A stretch of 64,000 bases of DNA from Liriodendron chinense (taxonomy: Eukaryota; Streptophyta; Magnoliopsida; Magnoliales; Magnoliaceae). Location: contig ML058469.1 of the NCBI GenBank assembly GCA_003013855.2, positions 3,410,001-3,474,000 on the forward strand, in the 5' to 3' direction. Below, piece by piece: positions 58,441 through 64,000 of the stretch (positions are counted from its first letter, which is position 1; each line of letters opens with the position of its first letter). The position numbers were made by a program, and so were the translations under genes. The notes beneath the pieces were generated by a model. The model saw nothing but the letters and a program-made list of their open reading frames with translations. It had not been told where the DNA came from and did no database searches.

Positions 58441-58823
58441 TAAGGGCGCGTTTGGTTGCACTATTGAATTTGATTGCAATTGGTAGTCTAAAGAATTCGA
58501 AATAACTGAATCGAAGTCTCAGCTTCCTTCACAAGCATTCATATCAATGGACTGGGTTGTGAATTGCAATAACGTTGGTTTGAGCTTGTTAAGAACCTAG
58601 AGCAATATTCCAAAAGGCCCAGTTCTGATAGAAAGTGTCAAGCTAGGCCATTAAATCACTGAGATTGTAACAGACATCATGTTCCACAGCTGACGTTTGT
58701 AGTGGCACTCACTGGCCTCTCGTCCAGGCAGCCCTTTCCACCATGTGGTGGTATGGCGGCTTTCACTCCGGCCCAGGTTGCCTTTTCCACAGGTCGCTTC
58801 CTCCGGGACTCGAAGAGAGGACA

Positions 58824-58945
58824 TAGGGCTGTCAGCAGGCCGGGCTTAGGTTTTTCCAAGGCCTGGGTTTTTAATTGCTCTTGCCCAGCCATATTAATTT
58901 TTTTTTGCATTTGCGAGGCCCAGGTCCAGGGCATTGACAGCCCTA
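58824..58945. mobile_element. Short MITE, 122 bp
   Basis: Inverted ends TAGGGCTGTCA and TGACAGCCCTA enclose GGCCGGGC and GGCCCAGG-rich DNA. It resembles the element at 22647. No clear duplication at the edges. Confidence 0.65.
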
Positions 58946-59865
58946 ACTGGTCATGCTGTTTGCTTTGATACCAAATGTTAAGAAACTAAAGTATGCACCA
59001 AAAGCATTGGTACATGATGGAACAAATAAAGCTAGGTGAAACCATTAAAATTGCAACAGAGTTTGACTTGGAGGATGTGTTTGGACTAGATATCAAATTG
59101 AATCCCAAATATCAGTCCAGTAAAATTGGGCTCTGTTTGGTTGTGCGGTCCGACAAATCAGGTTTAAGCCCAATCTTGCTTTTGGTGGGCCTCATGCATG
59201 CCACATCATATTTGCATTGCTGAATCCGCCACTCCTTCACCATCCAAATCATCCAATCCTTTTCTCAACTAATTCGAATCAGCTACAGAATCCTATTTTG
59301 CCATTCCACTCTATCATGGACCATATCCTCAGTTAAACAGTATGTCCTTGTGTCTTTTCTTACTGCATCCACCCTCGTCATTTTGGACCTTCCCCTTACC
59401 TTTTAGAGCATTCAACTTGAACCCACTCATTGCATGTTTTTTTTTTCCCTCTAGAACTTCCAAAACTGTGTTTAAGTGGACGAAATTGCTGCTTTAGCAA
59501 TGCAAAATCTGATTTGACAAGACCTAAAAGTAGGGATTAAGCTTTGTCCTAATTTTGCAGGAGTCCTTTTATCCAAACTGAGCCTTAAAAATAACTGGTT
59601 TTTGCAATTTCTTTAGCATTAATATTGAGCGTTTGGGCTCCAACAATTACATTAGGTGTTTGTAGAGCTTGAATGGAAGTTAACATACCATATAAAAAAT
59701 CGAATGGAACTTTACTCTAGTTTTAGGGAATACTCCCTCACTATGAATACTATGAAAACATCATTGATTTTTTTTTTTTTTTTGGTTCCTCTTGATTATT
59801 GCATGCCAATTTACTTGCTCATCTGACCACAAGCATAAGAAAGGCGATTGCAATTTGAGGTAACT
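58946..59865. other. Non-coding, no recognised feature
   Basis: AT-rich DNA with two poly-T runs (near 59440 and 59770). No exon with matching splice sites was recognised. Confidence 0.4.
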
Positions 59866-59867
59866 TA

Positions 59868-60120
59868 CTCCAAGGTATTTCGTAACGGTAATGATAGCCG
59901 TAACGACCACCACCGTTTATTGAAAACAGTCTCTTTTTTATTGAAAAAATCCGAAAAACCTACCCGCAATGGACCGTTACAGCATTTAGAAGGAGCATAA
60001 TCGGTTGTTACGGGGGTTGTAATGGCCTTTACAACTCATTTTTTTCGTAACGACCGTTATGGCCCTGTAACGTGCAAGGGTTGCCACCATTACCTTTACA
60101 TAATTGCCTTTACGGCACAC
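59868..60120. repeat. GTAACGG-rich repeat, copy 1
   Basis: Starts AAGGTATTTCGTAACGG and holds GACCACCACCG, ATCCGAAAAACC, GGACCGTTAC and CGTTATGGCCCTGTAACG. The two arms are partly inverted copies of each other, suggesting a fold-back element. Confidence 0.75.
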
Positions 60121-60655
60121 TATGGTTTTAACTGAATGATCTCTGTTCATTTGTGTGTTTACCAAGCACAACCTAACATATTTTCCATCGACTGTGCTTC
60201 CATAAACTATTTCATGTTGATATTTCCATGTGACTGCAACATGCATCAGGTTAAAATATTTTGTTCATTGTTGTGAGATGTGTTCATTTTTGCATCACCC
60301 TTTTCATTTTAGAGATCTTTAGTTTTTTAAACTCATTCTAGGTCCATGAATGATGCTGGTGTTTGCTTCTAGCTGATTTTATAATCTATCATAGTTTGAA
60401 CATGGTAAACATCAATTTTAAACAGTAGAAAAGTTGAAAGCAATATAAAGCAAGATCATTGTTTTAAATGGCTAATAGTGTAGCTTAGCACCCACCCCTT
60501 TGAAGCATGAGGCGTAAGCCACATAGCAGTGTAGCGTAAGCTACATGCTACTTCTAGATTTTTAATCAAGGTTGCGCTTGTTTACACCGATTTCATGATA
60601 TGCTGTACCAAATCATACTAATTAATAATGGACTCTAACAAAATTGCATGATATT
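60121..60655. other. Non-coding, no recognised feature
   Basis: Contains a short stretch with repeated 'TAGCGTAAGC/TAGCTTAGC' words near 60478-60552. Otherwise nothing is recognised. Confidence 0.35.
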
Positions 60656-60659
60656 TGGT

Positions 60660-60965
60660 GCAAGGTATTCCGCAACAGCGACGATGGCTGTAATGGCCAC
60701 CGCTATTGCCTCTATGAGATGGGCTGCAACGGTTGTTACGATCTATTTTTTTAATTAAAAAATACGAAAACCCTATATCGGCTTGGTAATGGACCACTAC
60801 GTCCTTTATGGGGGGGCATAATGGGCCGTTATAGGCGTTGTAATAGTCATTACGGGTCATTTTTTTTCATTACAACCATTACGACCTTGTAACGTGTAAC
60901 GGTTGCCCTTGTTATTTTTAAGTAACAACCTTTACAGCCTCGAAAGTAATGGCTATGACGACACC
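60660..60965. repeat. GTAACGG-rich repeat, copy 2
   Basis: Starts CAAGGTATTCCGCAACAGCG and follows the same order as copy 1 (GTAATGGCCACCGC, TACGAAAACCC, GGGCCGTTATAGG, ACCTTGTAACGTGTAACGG). It is in the same orientation. Confidence 0.75.
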
Positions 60966-62485
60966 ATGATTTGGTGTAACCAAACACAACCTGAAGTGAT
61001 AGGAAAGGGCTATGATAAAGTATGAAGGTAAAAAGAAAGAGCAACAAAACTGATAAATGGCATTTAAGCGTTTTCAGGCATTAAAAGATAATTTAAACGG
61101 CATGTTCGTCTTTCATACTTTTGAAGTTCTATATTAGGCCAACTTTGGCATCCTTCAAAAATTATCTAGCCGCTTTGGTGTACATGAGTTTTTTTTAATG
61201 GGCAAAGCTAAACTTTTGTTGGCGAGAAGAAAAGATAGATAAAGGGGTAGATTGTAGAGGCAAAGGAATTCGCTGCCTCCAGCTACTTGTACACCACCTC
61301 CCATGGGATCAAGTGTAATTTGTTTGTGTCTTCATGATCTTTCAAAAGAACCGTTTTGTATAGCTTTTAATTTTATGGCAACTTTAAATGGGGAATGAAT
61401 CATTGATAGCAAGTAGATAGGGATGGAAGCCAACATCGATTTTAGAAACATTATCCTGCCCTAAGAAACTAGAATGTGCTCTTCCACGTAGATAATCTCC
61501 TACACCTCTCTCGGACACCATCCCAAACCTTTGAGCGAAGCTCTGCTGCTAAAAACAGGAATGCACTAGATGCTTTATAGGTGTACACAAGGTTCACCAA
61601 ATAACTAATGAACACCAATTGCATCGCAACCATTTATTGTCTGGGAAACTTCCTGTAAATTCTAAGATGCGGATTGAACTCCCATTTTGGAATTCCCTCG
61701 CACTATGGATGATAGCTGAATGGTGTATGCTGCATGTTTTTTGTGGTGATCATTACTATTACAGGTTTGATTATGGTGTGTGGTGTATGCTGCCCTAGGC
61801 CATATTGAGAAAGAATTGGAAGCAAGTAATTGAACTGCTTGTTTTTTAGCTGGATTTCTGTGGACAACTATAAGTTCATGTTGGTTAATGGGCATTTTAT
61901 GGTTGGTGTAAGATTTTTAGATAAAAATAGTGGTTTAATTGTTACTTGTCACTTGAGTTGTGTAATTTCATGTACGAGGAGAGGGCTGATTCCATGTATG
62001 TGGGCCCTCCAACAAAGCCCTCCCCTTTTGAGGAAGTAGCTTCCACTCCACCATTAGAAGACATGGAGAAGAAGACAAGAAGAAGAAGACAGGGCAAGAA
62101 GGGTAGAAAAATCTAAAGAGAAAAGGAAGAATGACTGACGAGGAGACAATATATTTCTTGGAGGCCAAAGGGGGGACAAAAAGGAACAAGGAATGTTTGA
62201 ATGAAGGAAACAAGATAGGCTCGCTGTCTTAAAACAGGGGAAAAAAGTGACACTCTTGAGTGAGTGCCACCCACATCAGTTTTCGTGCTCAACTTTTGGT
62301 GCGAGCAAGGCACAACGAGAGGGTGGGTGAGTTCGCCATACATGAGTTAGCGAGTGACACTCAATGACAAGGATAGTTTGAAAGTTTTGCAGTGGGCTCC
62401 TAGAAGTCTCAGGAGCTGTTTTTTGCAACACTTGATGATAGAGGTTACTTCCTACCACACTCTGATAGACCAATGTACCCATGGT
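60966..62485. other. Non-coding, no recognised feature
   Basis: Open stretches are short. The one near 61830-62039 follows a pyrimidine-rich TTTTTTAG but its translation matches nothing I know. 62040-62240 is purine-rich. Confidence 0.35.
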
Positions 62486-62489
62486 GTGC

Positions 62490-62754
62490 TGTAAAGGCCG
62501 TTATGTATATGTAATGGTGGCAACCGTTACATGTTACGGGGTCGTAAAGGCTGTAACGGCTGTTATGGAAAAAATGACTCGTAAAGTTTGTTATAGCCCC
62601 TCATAATGACCTGTTATGCCCCTCATAAAGGTCGTAACGGTCCATTATGGGGCCAATACAAGTTTTTCGATTTTTTTTTTCAATAGAAAAGAGACTGTAA
62701 AGGTAACGGTGGTGGTCATTATGGACACCGTTACCGTTATGGAATACCTTGAAT
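62490..62754. repeat. GTAACGG-rich repeat, copy 3, inverted
   Basis: The same repeat as copies 1 and 2 but reversed: it starts TAAAGGCCGTTATG, contains GGTCGTAACGGTCCATTATGG and ends ACCGTTACCGTTATGGAATACC. Its right edge holds the target site of the next MITE. Confidence 0.8.
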
Positions 62755-63582
62755 TAGGGTTGAAAGTCAGGCGGGTTGGTGCTCAACCCTAACCCAACCC
62801 AATGTTCCTATACCTCAATCCCAACCCAACCCAAACTCGGGTTTGAAATTCTCAACCCAAGCGGGCTCGGTTGGGTTGATACATGCTAATATTTTTGTTA
62901 TTACATAAGTCTATTATATTTCAATACATGTCTTATTTTTTGTACCTATAGCTTTATTAATTATATATGTAGTTATTTATCGTAAAGAACTTCACTTTTT
63001 CTAAACAAGCAAGCTAAAATGTAGGATAATCACTCATTTAACACAAAAGCATATCAAATTCAAGCATTATTAAATATTAATAGTACATCAATTTTAAAAT
63101 AATATCATATATAAGAAAGAAAACACAATAGAAACTAGAAAGACAAGAACATACCTCGAGTCTTTTATATTTTTGTCAAAGTGTTAAAGAAGAAGATCTC
63201 TTTCATCCTTGGCCTTACTTCTTTTCAGAAAAAAATGCGTATTAAAAGCTTTAATAACCTACATAGTACATATATAAATTTTATATTTAAAAAAGAATTT
63301 TTTTAATATCAACTAATAAGTTAACTTACTGAAGTAATATATAAACTAATAAGTTTACTTAACTAAAAGTATAACAAAATTATAAGTAACTTATATATAG
63401 ATCGGGATTGGGTTGGGTCGAGCAACTCGAAACCTCAACCCGAGCCTGACCCAAATTTTATCGGGTTGGTGTTTGCATAGCCCGAGCTCGAGACCAAAAT
63501 CAATACTTCTTGCCCAAGCCCAACCCATTGTCCGGTCGGCCACGAGTCGGTTGGGTTGAACCACACCCGACTTTCAGCCCTA
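62755..63582. mobile_element. hAT-type MITE, 828 bp
   Basis: Ends TAGGGTTGAAAGTCAGGC and CCGACTTTCAGCCCTA, flanked by the 8-bp duplication CCTTGAAT (62747-62754 and 63583-63590). The interior is AT-rich with AACCCAACCC / GGGTTGGG words near the ends. Confidence 0.92.
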
Positions 63583-63590
63583 CCTTGAAT

Positions 63591-64000
63591 GTATCCCTAC
63601 GGCTGGAATCGGGCGCCTGGATTCTTTGACAGCCTACATACGCGTGGAAGGAAATTATCAGGAATTACAATGAATTATCCAAGGCACGCTAGAAATGTGA
63701 AAGTATAATGTTTCATTATGAATTGGCAAAAGGTACATCATAGGGAAAGCAACAAAAAGGAAGATGCATCTGTGATTGGCCATCACTAACAGAAAAGAGT
63801 GAGCTTGTCACTTGTCGAAATTTTAGGCCTCTTCGTCTTCCTCCCATCCAGCCTTCTCCAACTACGACACCATCATGCTCCCATCAGCAAATCCAAAACC
63901 CCCATTAGGAGAGTAAATAGGATCCAAAATGTGGTTGATCCCAAACTCGGCATACCAATTCTCATAATCCCAAATTGGCTATCACTGATAGAAAAGAGTG
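63591..64000. other. Non-coding, no recognised feature
   Basis: No coding similarity or repeat partner was recognised up to the window edge. CCATCACTAACAGAAAAGAGTG (63780) recurs in similar form at the very end, so a tandem repeat may begin here. Confidence 0.35.

Noticed and set aside
61830..62039. Second exon of the gene starting at 58037
   Set aside because: An acceptor-like TTTTTTAG is present, but the frame, length and sequence match no known family and a stop follows with no clear donor.

Overview
This is a window of a flowering-plant nuclear genome: spliced genes with GT-AG introns and AT-rich non-coding DNA, filled with LTR retrotransposons, LINEs and MITEs. The very frequent 'CCACCATGATGTAT / CGTCCATCCATTTTTT' fold-back repeats fit a magnoliid-type genome; that placement is an inference from impression, not a proven identification. 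There are no prokaryotic features, CRISPR arrays or recognisable tRNA/rRNA genes. Host gene 1 is the 5' part of a HASTY/exportin-5 gene on the minus strand. Nine exons could be joined from the sequence (20560 down to 4917). Together they encode the first 351 residues in one uninterrupted frame, with the remaining C-terminal exons beyond the left edge. Intron 2 is about 13.3 kb (6973-20254) and consists largely of remnants of copia, chromovirus and LINE elements. The intron after exon 9 holds the decayed chromovirus at 1 to about 4640. Host gene 2 is only a start: TATA box, telo-box, a spliced 5' leader and a 19-nt first coding exon (58037-58055, plus strand). It resembles promoters of translation-related genes, but its product cannot be named. 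Layout: 1-4640 chromovirus remnant; 4917-20560 HASTY with its repeat-filled intron 2; 20561-23570 HASTY upstream region with fold-back MITEs; 23577-31330 a complete but inactivated Ty1/copia element with paired 467-bp LTRs and target-site duplication ATGAA; 31780-51560 a deep nest of transposons; 51560-57700 promoter-like DNA, a solo LTR, GA microsatellites and MITEs; 57763-58055 the start of the second gene; 58100-64000 MITEs and GTAACGG-rich repeats, with about 2 kb I cannot explain. The nest at 32-51 kb can be read layer by layer from target-site duplications. An old minus-strand solo LTR (family A) was invaded by a 13.3-kb Tat/Ogre-like Ty3 element of its own family (32495-45788, TSD ACCCT), by a Harbinger-type MITE (45807-46356, TSD TTA), by a 2.9-kb solo LTR of another family (46668-49535) that itself carries a hAT MITE (48231-48808), and by another hAT MITE (50283-50804). 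The 13.3-kb element in turn had its gag split by a further solo LTR (33856-35902, TSD ATAAG). No transposon reading frame in the window looks intact. The only sequence that reads as a functioning protein gene is HASTY.
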